Assembly: GCF_023715145.1 (NCBI RefSeq)
Contig: NZ_JAMBNP010000003.1
Coordinates: 186,001 to 250,000 of the forward strand
Length of the DNA stretch: 64,000 nucleotides
Direction: 5' to 3'
DNA from: Paenibacillus glycanilyticus
GTDB lineage: Bacteria > Bacillota > Bacilli > Paenibacillales > Paenibacillaceae
The notes below the pieces were generated by a model. That model made no database searches, was not told the DNA's origin, and saw only the letters and a list, made by a program, of their open reading frames with translations. Positions 50,993 through 60,087 of the stretch are shown piece by piece. How positions within the stretch are numbered: position 1 is the first letter of the stretch; every line of letters starts with the position of its first letter. A program made the position numbers and the translations under genes.

Positions 50993-51535
50993 ATGTCGAA
51001 CTTGAATATTGGCATCATTCTGGGAAGCACGCGCCAAGGCCGCGTATGTCCGCAAGTAGGCGAGTGGGTTAAAGGCGTTGCCGATAAACGCGGCGATGCG
51101 AACTACGAGATTGTAGATGTTGCAGACTACAAGCTGCCGATGTTTGGCGAAGTGGATGCATCGGAGCAAGCAGGAGCTTGGAATTCGAAGCTGGCGAGCC
51201 TGGACGGTTTTGTGTTTATCGTAGCGGAATACAACCACAGCATCACGGCTTCCTTGAAGAATGCGCTCGATTTCGCGCGTGATGCATGGAACAACAAAGC
51301 AGCCGGCATCGTGAGCTACGGCTCGGTGGGCGGCGCCCGCGCAGCAGAGCATCTTCGCGGTATCTTGGGCGAGCTGTCGGTGGCGGACGTACGCGTTCAT
51401 CCGGCGCTGTCGCTCTTCACTGACTTTGAGAACGGCTCGGTATTCAAGCCGGCTGATCTGCATCTGACCAATGTAAACGGCATGCTCGATCAGGTTCTCG
51501 CTTGGAGCGGAGCACTTAAAACGATTAGACAATAG
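50993..51535 (+). CDS. NADPH-dependent FMN reductase (flavodoxin-like)
   Basis: 180 residues, NADPH-dependent FMN reductase family (FMN_red). FMN-binding loop GIILGSTRQGRVCPQVGEWV near 6-25, and VAEYNHSITASLKNALD near 76-92, SYGSVGGARAAEHLR near 106-120 are characteristic. It could feed reduced flavin to monooxygenases such as SsuD, though it lies away from that operon. ATG 50993 follows GAGGG; the in-frame ATG at 50924 has none. A terminator follows. Confidence 0.9.
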   Translation: MSNLNIGIILGSTRQGRVCPQVGEWVKGVADKRGDANYEIVDVADYKLPMFGEVDASEQAGAWNSKLASLDGFVFIVAEYNHSITASLKNALDFARDAWNNKAAGIVSYGSVGGARAAEHLRGILGELSVADVRVHPALSLFTDFENGSVFKPADLHLTNVNGMLDQVLAWSGALKTIRQ

Positions 51536-51550
51536 AATGAGTTTCGAGAA

Positions 51551-51590
51551 AGAGCATCCTCAATTGGAATTGGAGGATGCTCTTTTTTTG
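51551..51590 (+). terminator. Intrinsic terminator after the FMN reductase gene
   Basis: AGAGCATCCTC (51551-51561) pairs with GAGGATGCTCT (51573-51583), followed by a long T-run. Confidence 0.85.
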
Positions 51591-51738
51591 TTAATTTAAG
51601 GGTCCATGTAACCTTCTTGTCATATTTAACGTCAGTAAAATCGAACTTATTACCTGACATCAAGGAGTGTGCTGCTTGTGAAAAAACCGCTGATTCTGAA
51701 CAGCCCGGAGCGGCATGTACGAGGCAAAGTAACCGGTT

Positions 51739-51838
51739 ATGGTATTTAGCAGCCTGTTATTCCTGTTTTTGTTTTTCTGCCTGTCGTATTCCTGCTTTAC
51801 TGGCTGTCGCCGCGCAGAGGGAAGAACCTTATCTTATA
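51739..51838 (+). pseudogene. Fragment of an AlgI-like MBOAT acyltransferase, N-terminus, frameshifted
   Basis: The first residues MVFSSLLFLFLF match the start of AlgI/DltB-type membrane O-acyltransferases. After a T5 run (51772-51776) the frame changes; the continuation PVVFLLYWLSPRRGKNLILY then reads in another frame. It ends abruptly near 51838, where the next piece is in inverted orientation. An overlapping short frame (GTG 51678, SD AAGGAG) has no recognisable family. Confidence 0.6.
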
Positions 51839-51950
51839 TCGAATGCCAGAGCAGCCCGATATTATTGGCCAGCAGCACCTTCTTGGCCAGCCCGATAATA
51901 AAGCGCTTTACACCTTCGGCGAACATTTCCATCGTCACGCGGCGTTCTCT
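51839..51950 (-). pseudogene. Internal fragment of the same MBOAT family, inverted
   Basis: On the minus strand the stretch reads RRVTMEMFAEGVKRFIIGLA and then KKVLLANNIGLLW, a well-conserved MBOAT/AlgI segment. It lies opposite to the N-terminal fragment at 51739, so an inversion plus deletion rearranged the locus. Confidence 0.7.
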
Positions 51951-52034
51951 GTAGAGGGCAATTACGTCCTCTTTGTCATCTCGGAAAGCGCGGATGATTT
52001 GGTGAAAGCTTTTAAGGCCGAGCTGAAAAAGTAA
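51948..52034 (+). pseudogene. C-terminal fragment resembling DUF4358
   Basis: The plus strand encodes GNYVLFVISESADDLVKAFK and a short Lys-rich end with TAA at 52032. This is like the C-terminus of DUF4358 proteins, which often accompany MBOAT/DHHW acetylation genes. The similarity is short, so this call is tentative. Confidence 0.45.
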
Positions 52035-52127
52035 GGATGGCACGACCAAAGCAGAAATGCGTCTGCATAATTTGGCGCCGTAGATTCATCCTATTTGGGT
52101 AAGAGCTGGAGTAAGGAGGTTGCCCAA

Positions 52128-52244
52128 ATGAGTGAAGATATGGTCCATCTGTTATATATTATTCTGCTTGGCGTGCTGCTGGCGCTTGGACTTGTGGCTA
52201 TGGGGTGGTTTGTGTACCACCGCAGGAGAAGAAAAATAAGATAA
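52128..52244 (+). CDS. 38-residue single-pass membrane protein
   Basis: A very short gene with an excellent SD: GTAAGGAGGT then 7 nt to ATG 52128. The product starts MSEDMVHLLYIILLGVLLAL, continues with a hydrophobic run (about residues 7-29), and ends in a basic tail (HRRRRKIR), so it would be anchored with the C-terminus in the cytoplasm. It has its own terminator directly downstream. The family is not recognised. The SD, membrane topology and terminator argue for a real small protein. Confidence 0.65.
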   Translation: MSEDMVHLLYIILLGVLLALGLVAMGWFVYHRRRRKIR

Positions 52245-52248
52245 TGAG

Positions 52249-52283
52249 AAAGCCATGACTCTCCGCCGGGAGGTCATGGCTTT
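52249..52283. terminator. Intrinsic terminator between the small membrane gene and the SLH gene
   Basis: AAAGCCATGAC (52249-52259) pairs with GTCATGGCTTT (52273-52283), with additional CTCC/GGGAG pairing inside. Confidence 0.75.
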
Positions 52284-52295
52284 ACTTTTGACGGG

Positions 52296-53417
52296 TTACG
52301 TTCGAATCCAAGCGCTTTTGTAAGGACCGTCGATGACATCAGGCTGCTCCTCAAAAGTCGACCACTCCGCACCCTCATTAAGCGTGGCATGCCCAATTGT
52401 GCCTCCGCCGTTTACATCCGCCCGCGCATTCAGCACCAACAGCTCTACGGCTGTATCATCGCTTAAGCTCAAGGTTAGCGGGGTGTCTGCCGTCAGCTGC
52501 GTAATCGCAGTATCGCCTTCCGTCGTCACGAAGGTATGTTCCTCCGGCTGAGCAACCACCTCATGCAGCGAGGCATCGGTCAAATGAAGCGCTGGCGAGC
52601 CTTTGCCCCGAATGATGGTATGTCCCTCCACAACGACATGGAGAAGACGATAGTCTCCGCTTCCGCCTTCGATAACCAGATTCCCTTTGATATGCATATC
52701 CCGCAAGGTTATATCGGGGGCTGTTAACGTGACGCTTCCGTATACCGTTTCCACGGCGGATTCCAGGCCATAGGTGCCAGGTGCCGCGTAGCTGCGGTTC
52801 ACGATCCCCGACTTCAGCAGCGTATCGATCATTACGACAGCGCTTGCACGAGTAACCGGCTCGTTGGGACGGAAAGTGCCGTCCGGGTAGCCCTTAATAA
52901 TCCCTTTTTCCGCTAAAGTCGCGATGGCTCCCCTGTTTGCTTCGAGAATGGATTCCTTATCCTTGAACGGAGGCTTCTTCTCTCTCGGAAGCTCCAGATG
53001 AACAACGGATGCAAGGAGGAGTGCGGCTTCCTCCCGGGTTAGGATCTGCCCGGGCTTGATGCTGCCTTCCCCGCCGGCTATGTAGCCTGCTTTTACGGCT
53101 TTGGAGATGTCGGTATAGAACCAGTCTGCCGCCGTTACATCTTGAAAGGAGAGAGGGGCGGTATCCGTCAGGACGAAAGCTCTGTTAAGCAGGGATATCA
53201 TCTCTGCCCGCGTTACGGATTGTTCCGGTTTAATCGTGCCATCGAGATAGCCCTGCAGCCATCCGAGATCGAGCCATTCCTTTAACGCCGGGGCGGCCCA
53301 GGACTGGTCTGCTTCTTCATATGCCGCTCTGGTAGCCGCATAGCCTGTAACCGCAAAGGTCAGAAGAGAACATCCGATTAACAGCGGTAACAAAGGTTTC
53401 CATCGGCTCATCCGCAT
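52296..53417 (-). CDS. SLH-domain cell-surface protein
   Basis: 373 residues. A signal peptide (about 1-28, ending VTGYAA) is followed by three S-layer homology repeats at roughly 38-80, 92-140 and 150-205 (LGWLQGYLDGTIKPEQSVTR, AGYIAGGEGSIKPGQILTRE, KGIIKGYPDGTFRPNEPVTR), which bind pyruvylated secondary wall polymer. The C-terminal 170 residues form a beta-rich, right-handed-helix-like region (GSVTLTAPDITLRDMHIKGN) of unknown ligand. ATG 53417 has AAGGG 5 nt upstream. Its terminator is the hairpin before the small membrane gene. Divergent from YhgE. Confidence 0.87.
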   Translation of the reverse strand: MRMSRWKPLLPLLIGCSLLTFAVTGYAATRAAYEEADQSWAAPALKEWLDLGWLQGYLDGTIKPEQSVTRAEMISLLNRAFVLTDTAPLSFQDVTAADWFYTDISKAVKAGYIAGGEGSIKPGQILTREEAALLLASVVHLELPREKKPPFKDKESILEANRGAIATLAEKGIIKGYPDGTFRPNEPVTRASAVVMIDTLLKSGIVNRSYAAPGTYGLESAVETVYGSVTLTAPDITLRDMHIKGNLVIEGGSGDYRLLHVVVEGHTIIRGKGSPALHLTDASLHEVVAQPEEHTFVTTEGDTAITQLTADTPLTLSLSDDTAVELLVLNARADVNGGGTIGHATLNEGAEWSTFEEQPDVIDGPYKSAWIRT

Positions 53418-53547
53418 CACATCCCTTCAAAATGTGGGTCCTCTATGAAATTGTACGAGATCCCAAATGCAATAGCTGTCGAATGGAAGTGGGAGGCCAA
53501 GGAAACAATAGGGGGACGATGAATGACAGATAAAGGATGGATCATAG

Positions 53548-55734
53548 GTGGCTAATCCGTTTCGCGTGTTTAAGAAGGACGTAGGCTATTTTCTGAAAAA
53601 TAGGATGCTTATCATTACGTTTCTTGGCGTTTCCCTTGTACCCATGCTGTACGGCGGATTCCTGATCAAGGGGAATTGGGATCCGTACGGCCAGCTTCAG
53701 GACCTGCCCGTTGCCGTCGTCAATCTGGATAAAGGCGCGGAGTATCAAGGGAAATCCATGAACGTGGGCGAGGATTTCGTGAATGAGTTGAAGGAAAACG
53801 AGACCTTCGATTGGCAATTCGTGAATGAGAATGCAGCCAAAGAGGGGATGGTCAGCAACCGGTATTACGCTACGATTACCATTCCGGAGGAGTTCTCCGA
53901 GCATGCGGCATCTTTAACGAGCGAAACACCGCAGAAGGCGGATATTATCTTTGAATCGAACAGCTTTTATAACTTTATTTCCGGGCAGATCAGCGAAAAT
54001 GCGACAAAGGAGCTGCGAAACAAGCTGTCGCAAAATCTGACGGAGGCGTATTCGCGCAGCATGCTGTCTCAATTCTCTACCCTATCGAGCGGTCTTTCCC
54101 GGCTGGCTGCAGGGGCGTCCGATCTGCATAGCGGCGCGGTGCAGCTGGAGGATGGGGCAGGGACACTGAACACCAAGCTTCAGGAATTGTCCAGCGGCGC
54201 GGCCAAGCTTCACTCCAGTATCGGCCAGCTGGAGGAAGGCGCGGCGCAGCTGAATGCGGGGCTGACGAAGCTGAGCAGCAGCGCAGGCACCTTATCTAGC
54301 GGCGCTTCGCAGTTAGGCGCAGCTTCGACGCAGCTGCAGGAAGGGGCAGACAAGCTGGCGGACGGTTCAACGCAGCTGAAGACGGGCATCCAGTCCGCCA
54401 AGAACGGCGCGGATGAGCTGTATGCAGGCATGCAGCAGACGGCGGCGGGCAGCAAGCAGCTGGAGACGGGGCTGACAGCCTCTTCGTCAGCCAGCGACAC
54501 GCTGGCTGACGGGAGTGCCCAGGTAGCCGCGGGCTTGCAGCAGCTGGCGGACGGCAATGCCGAGCTGGCCTCCGATCCGGCTGTGCAGAAGCTGCTTGCG
54601 GCAAGCCAGGCAGTGGCAAGCGGTGCGAAGGAGCTGAGCAAAGGCCAGCAGCAGCTGCTCGCGGGCAGCCGCACCTTAAATGCCGGGCAGCAGAAGCTGC
54701 TGGCCGGCGGCAAGCAGCTTAGCGCCGGTCAGAGCAAGCTGCTGCAGAGCGCCTCGCAGCTGGCAACGGCGCAGAATCAGCTCCATGACGGCATCACTCA
54801 GGTGTTCTCGAAGTTCCCGGCTTTGGTATCGGGCAGCAAGCAGCTTGGGGAAGGCGCTTCGCAGCTGGCGCAAGGCGCCGGGAAGCTGAAGGGCGGTATC
54901 GCCCAGTTCGAATCGGGCGGCGCAGCCCTCGCAAGTGGTGCTTCCCAGCTGGCCGCCGGGGCAGGGGAGCTTAGAGAGGGGGCTGGCAAGCTGGCATCCG
55001 GCTCCCAGCAGCTAGCTGACAGCCTGGCGGATGCCGCCGAGCAGACGGCTAGTCTTAAGGCCGATGAGAAGACGATCCAGATGATCGCCGAACCGGTAAC
55101 CATAGTGGCCAACGACGACCGGAAGGTACGGCTGTATGCGAACGGAATCGCGCCCTATTTTCTGTCGATGGCCTTATTCGCCGGTTCTCTCGTCTTCACG
55201 ACGATGTTCTCGGCAAGGCAATCGTCGTCGGCGCAAGGAGCGGACGGGCTGCCTTTGTTCCTGAGCAAGCTGCTCACCTTCGGGCTTATGAGTCTGGCTC
55301 AGTCCCTTATTCTTAGCACGGTGGTTCTGTATGTGCTCGGGCTAAAGGTGCAAAATGTGCCGCTGTTCTATCTGTATACCATGATGACCGGCTTTGCGTT
55401 TATGTTTGTCGTCCAGGCCTTTGTCACCTGGCTTGATAATCCCGGCCGGTTTGTCGTGCTGCTGCTCATGATCTTCCAGCTTGTATCGAGCGCCGGCACG
55501 TTCCCGTATGAGCTTCTTCCGGGCTGGGCGCAGGCGATGAATCCGTGGCTTCCGATGACTTATAGCATTCGCGGCTACAGGGATGTCATCTCGAGCGGCG
55601 ACTTCGGCCATATGTGGGCGCAGATCGGGCATCTCGTTATCTACGTCGTGATCTTCATCATCCTGACAGGGCTGTACTTTGTCGCGACGAGGAAGAAGTC
55701 GAAGGAAGAGCAGCTTATTCCGGTGAAGATCTAA
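53548..55734 (+). CDS. YhgE/Pip-family membrane protein
   Basis: 728 residues, the usual layout of YhgE/Pip (phage infection protein) relatives: one N-terminal TM (IITFLGVSLVPMLYGGFLI near 23-41), a long extracellular segment, and five C-terminal TMs of ABC-2-like membrane type (about 535-715). The middle, roughly 190-500, is a long chain of alanine/glycine/serine-rich heptad-like repeats (LxxGAxQLxxG pattern), predicted as extended helical. GTG 53548 follows AAAGGA. Homologues are linked to phage receptors and to type VII secretion; the exact role here is unknown. A hairpin terminator follows. Confidence 0.87.
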   Translation: MANPFRVFKKDVGYFLKNRMLIITFLGVSLVPMLYGGFLIKGNWDPYGQLQDLPVAVVNLDKGAEYQGKSMNVGEDFVNELKENETFDWQFVNENAAKEGMVSNRYYATITIPEEFSEHAASLTSETPQKADIIFESNSFYNFISGQISENATKELRNKLSQNLTEAYSRSMLSQFSTLSSGLSRLAAGASDLHSGAVQLEDGAGTLNTKLQELSSGAAKLHSSIGQLEEGAAQLNAGLTKLSSSAGTLSSGASQLGAASTQLQEGADKLADGSTQLKTGIQSAKNGADELYAGMQQTAAGSKQLETGLTASSSASDTLADGSAQVAAGLQQLADGNAELASDPAVQKLLAASQAVASGAKELSKGQQQLLAGSRTLNAGQQKLLAGGKQLSAGQSKLLQSASQLATAQNQLHDGITQVFSKFPALVSGSKQLGEGASQLAQGAGKLKGGIAQFESGGAALASGASQLAAGAGELREGAGKLASGSQQLADSLADAAEQTASLKADEKTIQMIAEPVTIVANDDRKVRLYANGIAPYFLSMALFAGSLVFTTMFSARQSSSAQGADGLPLFLSKLLTFGLMSLAQSLILSTVVLYVLGLKVQNVPLFYLYTMMTGFAFMFVVQAFVTWLDNPGRFVVLLLMIFQLVSSAGTFPYELLPGWAQAMNPWLPMTYSIRGYRDVISSGDFGHMWAQIGHLVIYVVIFIILTGLYFVATRKKSKEEQLIPVKI

Positions 55735-55738
55735 TAGA

Positions 55739-55774
55739 CAAGCTGCCGGTGGCGTGGGAACGGCAGCTTGTTTT
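55739..55774 (+). terminator. Intrinsic terminator after yhgE
   Basis: CAAGCTGCCG (55739-55748) pairs with CGGCAGCTTG (55761-55770), followed by TTTT. Confidence 0.75.
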
Positions 55775-55775
55775 C

Positions 55776-56039
55776 ATGAGCTTGTCTTTTGTTTCGGTGC
55801 TCTTCATTTTAACGAACATTAATGTTGTGCGGGGGCTGCTTCGTACGGATCGCCATTCCGAAGATTTTGGCTATGAGGACACGCATTTTGTCGTTTGCCA
55901 CGGCCCTTTCCAAGGCTCTCCTTGGCTTGCGGCGTCGTGCTGGCTGCTGCTCATTTTTATCGCTTCTATTATAGCGCTTACAATCTTTAAATTAATTTGG
56001 TTTGCCTTTCGCAAAAGGGGCTTGACCTCCAATAGGTAG
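55776..56039 (+). CDS. Possible small two-TM membrane protein
   Basis: A frame of 87 residues begins right after the yhgE terminator. It has two hydrophobic segments (about 1-15 and 50-75), with a polar stretch between (RTDRHSEDFGYEDTHFVV) and a basic tail. There is no ribosome binding site before ATG 55776, and the frame extends upstream through the terminator. The reading frame is plausible but the gene is unproven. Confidence 0.4.
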   Translation: MSLSFVSVLFILTNINVVRGLLRTDRHSEDFGYEDTHFVVCHGPFQGSPWLAASCWLLLIFIASIIALTIFKLIWFAFRKRGLTSNR

Positions 56040-56203
56040 TCTTATGCCGAATTTTGTGATAACATATTGACTTAAAGAGAACGTGAACGAGTACATACGC
56101 CCATTCCGTTCGGGCCGATAGATCTGCCGGTTGGAACCGCATAACAGCAGTTGAATTGGGTATGATTGAAAGGTCTAGTCATTTATCTGAGGAGGATTTA
56201 ACA

Positions 56204-57061
56204 ATGGCATTGGAATCAATGAAAGACATGCTGAACAAAGCTTTGCAAGGCGGTTACGCTGTTGGTCAATTCAACATCAATAACCTGGAATGGACGCAAG
56301 CAATCCTTGACGCTGCTCAAACAGAGCAATCCCCGGTAATCTTGGGCGTATCTGAAGGCGCAGCTCGTTATATGGGCGGCTTCAAAGTGGTTACGAACAT
56401 CGTAACGGCTTTGATCGAAGAAATGAAAATCACGGTTCCGGTTGCCATCCACCTGGACCATGGCTCCAGCTTTGAAAAATGTAAAGCAGCGATCGACGCT
56501 GGCTTCACTTCCGTTATGATTGACGCTTCCCATGATCCGTTCGAAGACAACGTTCGCATCACTAGCGAAGTTGTTGCTTACGCTCACGAGCGCGGCGTTT
56601 CCGTTGAGGCTGAACTGGGTACAGTTGGCGGCCAAGAAGACGACGTTGTTGCTGAAGGCGTAATCTACGCTGATCCTAAAGAGTGCCAAGAGCTGGTACA
56701 ACGTACAGGTATCGACTGCCTGGCTCCAGCCCTCGGTTCCGTTCATGGCCCTTACAAAGGCGAGCCTAAACTGGGCTTCAAAGAAATGGAAGAGATCTGC
56801 CAAACTATCAAGCTTCCACTCGTATTGCATGGCGGTACTGGTATCCCTACTGAGCACATCAAACGTGCCGTATCCCTGGGTACTGCAAAAATCAACGTGA
56901 ACACAGAGAACCAAATCGCGTTCACGAAAGTTGCTCGCGAGATCTTGACGAAAGACTCCGATGTATACGATCCGCGTAAATTCCTGGCTCCAGGCCGCGA
57001 AGCGATCAAACAAACCGTTATGGGTAAAATCCGCGAGTTCGGTTCCTCGAACAAAGCGTAA
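56204..57061 (+). CDS. fba: Class II fructose-1,6-bisphosphate aldolase
   Basis: 285 residues, exactly the usual length of Bacillus-type FbaA. It cleaves fructose-1,6-bisphosphate to DHAP and glyceraldehyde-3-phosphate in glycolysis. Zn-binding HLDHGSS near 82-88, the conserved SVMIDASH near 102-109, [13 protein letters not shown] near 134-146, LHGGTGIP near 208-215 and INVNTE near 230-235 are present. SD GAGGAGG lies 8 nt before ATG 56204; an in-frame ATG at 56156 has none. Codons here are shifted toward those of highly expressed genes (many GTT, GAA, AAA). It is a stand-alone transcription unit with a strong terminator. Confidence 0.95.
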   Translation: MALESMKDMLNKALQGGYAVGQFNINNLEWTQAILDAAQTEQSPVILGVSEGAARYMGGFKVVTNIVTALIEEMKITVPVAIHLDHGSSFEKCKAAIDAGFTSVMIDASHDPFEDNVRITSEVVAYAHERGVSVEAELGTVGGQEDDVVAEGVIYADPKECQELVQRTGIDCLAPALGSVHGPYKGEPKLGFKEMEEICQTIKLPLVLHGGTGIPTEHIKRAVSLGTAKINVNTENQIAFTKVAREILTKDSDVYDPRKFLAPGREAIKQTVMGKIREFGSSNKA

Positions 57062-57075
57062 TTTAGCCATTAGCC

Positions 57076-57119
57076 AAAAGACCGAACAACTGCGTCCCGC
57101 AGCTGTCCGGTCTTTTTTT
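57076..57119 (+). terminator. Intrinsic terminator after fba
   Basis: AAAAGACCG (57076-57084) pairs with CGGTCTTTT (57108-57116), with inner CTGCG/CGCAG pairing, followed by a T-run. Confidence 0.85.
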
Positions 57120-57268
57120 CTTGTTGAAGGTCTAATTACCGCGGCCGGACATGAGCTGATTGCGCGGTGATTGTGCGGCAGTGGCTGGAAGTAGCGAGAG
57201 TTTAATAAACATAATCCGTTAAGGAGAATGGTCTTTTTCTTTGCATATTCAGCCTCCCGACCGCCATC

Positions 57269-57284
57269 GTGACAAAAACGTCAC
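57269..57284. promoter_or_regulatory. Candidate BceR-type operator
   Basis: GTGAC-AAAAAC-GTCAC is a 5-bp perfect inverted repeat separated by 6 nt, 78-93 bp upstream of the BceA-like start. Response regulators of this family bind such repeats ahead of their transporter genes. The assignment is inference. Confidence 0.5.
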
Positions 57285-57361
57285 TTTGGAGCATCGTAGT
57301 TCGATGGATGCCCGCCTTCAATATGTCTATATTAAGGGTATAAAGCGGAGAGGGGCATACC

Positions 57362-58108
57362 ATGGAGACGGTTATCCAGACGAAAAACTTATCAAAGAGC
57401 TACGGGGCAACGCCCGTATTGAAAAACATCGATCTTTCGATTCAGTCCGGCGAGCTTACGGCTGTAATGGGGCCATCGGGCTCGGGGAAATCAACGCTGA
57501 TGAACGTCTTATCGACCATTGATCAGCTGAGCGGCGGCGAGGTATGGATTGAGGGGAAATCGCTGCTCGACATGAAGAAGAAGTCGCTTCGGCAATTCCG
57601 GCAGGAGCGGATGGGGTTCATTTTCCAGGATTATAATCTGCTCGACACGCTGACGGTGAAGGAGAATATCCTGCTGCCGCTGTCGCTGCGCCAGTTCAAA
57701 GCGACGGAGATGGAGGCGCGGCTGCAGCCCATTATCGAAGCGCTCCACATTGAAGGCCTGCTGGCCAAGTACCCGAATGAAATTTCCGGCGGGCAAAAGC
57801 AGCGGGTAGCGTCGGCGCGGGCGATCATCACGGAACCGGCAATCGTTTTTGCCGATGAACCAACGGGCGCGCTGGATTCCCGTTCTGCCACCCAGCTGCT
57901 GGAGCAGCTCGTGTCGCTAAACACGGCGTTTAATACGACCATAATGATGGTTACGCATGACAGCTATGCGGCCAGCTACTGCAAACGGGTTGTTTTTCTG
58001 CGGGACGGTGCGATTGTTAGCGAGATTTATGCCGGCGAGCAGAGCCAGAAGGCCTTCTATGAGCGTATTCTGGAGACGCAAAGCCTCATAGGAGGCAAGC
58101 TGCGATGA
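57362..58108 (+). CDS. Bce-type ABC transporter ATP-binding protein
   Basis: 248 residues, MacB/BceA-type ATPase. Walker A GPSGSGKST near 37-45, signature ISGGQKQRV near 140-148, Walker B VFADEPTGALDS near 160-171, switch His in VTHD. FIFQDYNLLDTLTVKENILL is a hallmark of the BceA/antimicrobial-peptide group. GAGAGGGG precedes ATG 57362. The stop overlaps the permease start (ATGA). Together they detoxify cell-wall-active peptides such as bacitracin-like antibiotics and signal to the BceS kinase. Confidence 0.92.
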   Translation: METVIQTKNLSKSYGATPVLKNIDLSIQSGELTAVMGPSGSGKSTLMNVLSTIDQLSGGEVWIEGKSLLDMKKKSLRQFRQERMGFIFQDYNLLDTLTVKENILLPLSLRQFKATEMEARLQPIIEALHIEGLLAKYPNEISGGQKQRVASARAIITEPAIVFADEPTGALDSRSATQLLEQLVSLNTAFNTTIMMVTHDSYAASYCKRVVFLRDGAIVSEIYAGEQSQKAFYERILETQSLIGGKLR

Positions 58109-60072
58109 GCCTGTTCGACCTGACGATCCGGAATGTAAAACGCAACTTTCGCCTGTATTCGATCTACTTGCTGTCCATGATTATTGGCGTCATTATTCAA
58201 TATACGTTCTCGTCGCTGATGTACAACCAGGACATTATCGACGCGCTGCAGAACCGCGAGCTGTTCCAGACGGGGATAGCCATTGCGTCCGTCGTTATTT
58301 TTCTGTTCATTATTTTCTTCATCTTATATGCGAATTCGTTCTTCATGCGGCAGCGGAAAAAAGAGTTTGGTATGTATCTCCTTTACGGTCTGAAGGAGCG
58401 GCAAATCGTACGGATGGTCTTCTATGAGACGCTTGTCATGGGAGCAATCTCGCTTGTTATCGGGATTCTGCTCGGGGGACTGCTGTCCAAGCTGTTCGGC
58501 ATGCTGCTGATGAATCTGATGCAGTACGATCAGGTCATCTCCTTGTCCTTCCCGATTGGAGCGATGGCAACGGCAGCTGCCGTCATCCTTCTGATCGCGC
58601 TTATCGTAAGCGTACAAAGCTACATTCTGGTCAACCGGGTACAGCTGACGGAGCTGTTCCATGCCAAGCAAAAGGCGGAGAAGCCTGTCCGCGTGTCTGC
58701 CGGAATGGCGATTCTGGCCGTTTTCCTGATTGGCGTAGCATTCTATCTCATCTGCAGCGGTCAATATTCGGCCGTCTGGCAGGATTACGGGACGTATAGC
58801 CTTATTGCGACGGCGATCGGCATTATCGGGGGAACTTATCTGTTCTTCCGCCAGTTCGCGGGATGGTTGCTGCAGCTAATCAGCCGCAGGAAGAAATACC
58901 ATGAAGGCAATACGGTGCTGTGGACGTCATCGCTGCGTTTTCAAATTCGGGGAAATACGCTGAATCTGACGTTTATCTCCCTGTTCAGCGCGGTTATCAT
59001 GATGCTGCTCTGCTTTGTTACGATTAACTATAAAGTGCAGTTTGAAGCGGTAGGCCGGAATGTACCGAATTCTATCGCTTATGAGTCGCTAGATCCGGCA
59101 ACCAATCAGCAGATTGACCAGGTAATCAAGAGCTCCGGGCATGACATCCGCTATCATCTGAAACCGGAAGCGTTGGTTGTAGAAGCGGTTACCGACCGGG
59201 GTGTAGCTTTTGATAATCCGGAATATTATATTCCCGGCCTTTGGCTGGTCTCGGAGACGGAATATAACGAATTAATTAAGCTGCGGGGCGACAAAGAGCA
59301 GGTAGAGCTGCAAGGGATGGAGGCCGTTGCCCTCTCCCAAGGCTCGGACTTTCCGAAGCATTTTGCAGAAGGCGAGAAGCCTGACTTTACAGTAAAGGCA
59401 GCGGAGGGAGAGAAGACCTTTAAGCTCTTCGAGAAAAAGGACTATGCCTACTTGGGCTGGGCTACCGACCCGGTACTTGCAATGGATAAGAAACCACCGG
59501 TGTTTGTCGTCTCCGATGAGGCTTATGCAGAATTAAGCGGATATACGGAGAAGAAGAGCTTTGAAATTTACGGGCTGACGGACGCGAAGAATGCGGAAGA
59601 GCTGTCGAAGCAGGTGAATGCCATTGTATCGAAAAAAGAGAGGGCATACTACTCATCGTTTGCAGACGTGTACTCCAAGCAGATCGAGAGCTCCTCGCTG
59701 ATGTTGTTTGCTGCCGGCTTCCTTGCGCTTATTGCCACCTTCGCGCTGGCGAGCGTGATTTACTTCAAGCAGCTCCGCGAGGCAACCGATGAGAGGCAGC
59801 AATATTCAATCCTGCGTAAAATGGGCGTGGAGAACCGCCAGTTCCGGAGCGTAATCCGCAAGCAGCTGCTGTTTGTTTTCCTTCCGCCGATTGTACTCGG
59901 TTTGCTGTACAGCTGGACCATTATCAAGTATTACATTCTTGATTCGGTTAAGGATTTCCCGGAGCTTCCGGGTATCGTATGGAGCATCATGGGGATCTAC
60001 TTCCTCATCTATCTGGTGTTCTACGCCTCGTCGGCAAATCTGTATTACCGGATTATTAACCAGAATCCTTAA
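58105..60072 (+). CDS. BceB-type FtsX-family permease
   Basis: 655 residues, the standard BceB size. About ten TM segments with a large extracellular domain (roughly 310-530) between TM7 and TM8, and the cytoplasmic FFMRQRKKEFGMYLLYGLKE motif near 79-98. The start codon overlaps the BceA stop. It senses and removes peptide antibiotics and communicates with the intramembrane kinase encoded convergently downstream. A bidirectional terminator separates the two operons. Confidence 0.9.
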   Translation: MSLFDLTIRNVKRNFRLYSIYLLSMIIGVIIQYTFSSLMYNQDIIDALQNRELFQTGIAIASVVIFLFIIFFILYANSFFMRQRKKEFGMYLLYGLKERQIVRMVFYETLVMGAISLVIGILLGGLLSKLFGMLLMNLMQYDQVISLSFPIGAMATAAAVILLIALIVSVQSYILVNRVQLTELFHAKQKAEKPVRVSAGMAILAVFLIGVAFYLICSGQYSAVWQDYGTYSLIATAIGIIGGTYLFFRQFAGWLLQLISRRKKYHEGNTVLWTSSLRFQIRGNTLNLTFISLFSAVIMMLLCFVTINYKVQFEAVGRNVPNSIAYESLDPATNQQIDQVIKSSGHDIRYHLKPEALVVEAVTDRGVAFDNPEYYIPGLWLVSETEYNELIKLRGDKEQVELQGMEAVALSQGSDFPKHFAEGEKPDFTVKAAEGEKTFKLFEKKDYAYLGWATDPVLAMDKKPPVFVVSDEAYAELSGYTEKKSFEIYGLTDAKNAEELSKQVNAIVSKKERAYYSSFADVYSKQIESSSLMLFAAGFLALIATFALASVIYFKQLREATDERQQYSILRKMGVENRQFRSVIRKQLLFVFLPPIVLGLLYSWTIIKYYILDSVKDFPELPGIVWSIMGIYFLIYLVFYASSANLYYRIINQNP

Positions 60073-60087
60073 ACGAATGCAAATGAC

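Noticed and set aside
54210-54713. Long minus-strand ORF inside yhgE
   Set aside because: It arises from the Ala/Gly/Ser-rich repeat coding of yhgE on the opposite strand; no SD or independent evidence.
57229-57273. Short leader peptide with AAGGAG before bceA
   Set aside because: Only 14 codons and SD spacing of 1-2 nt; not supportable.
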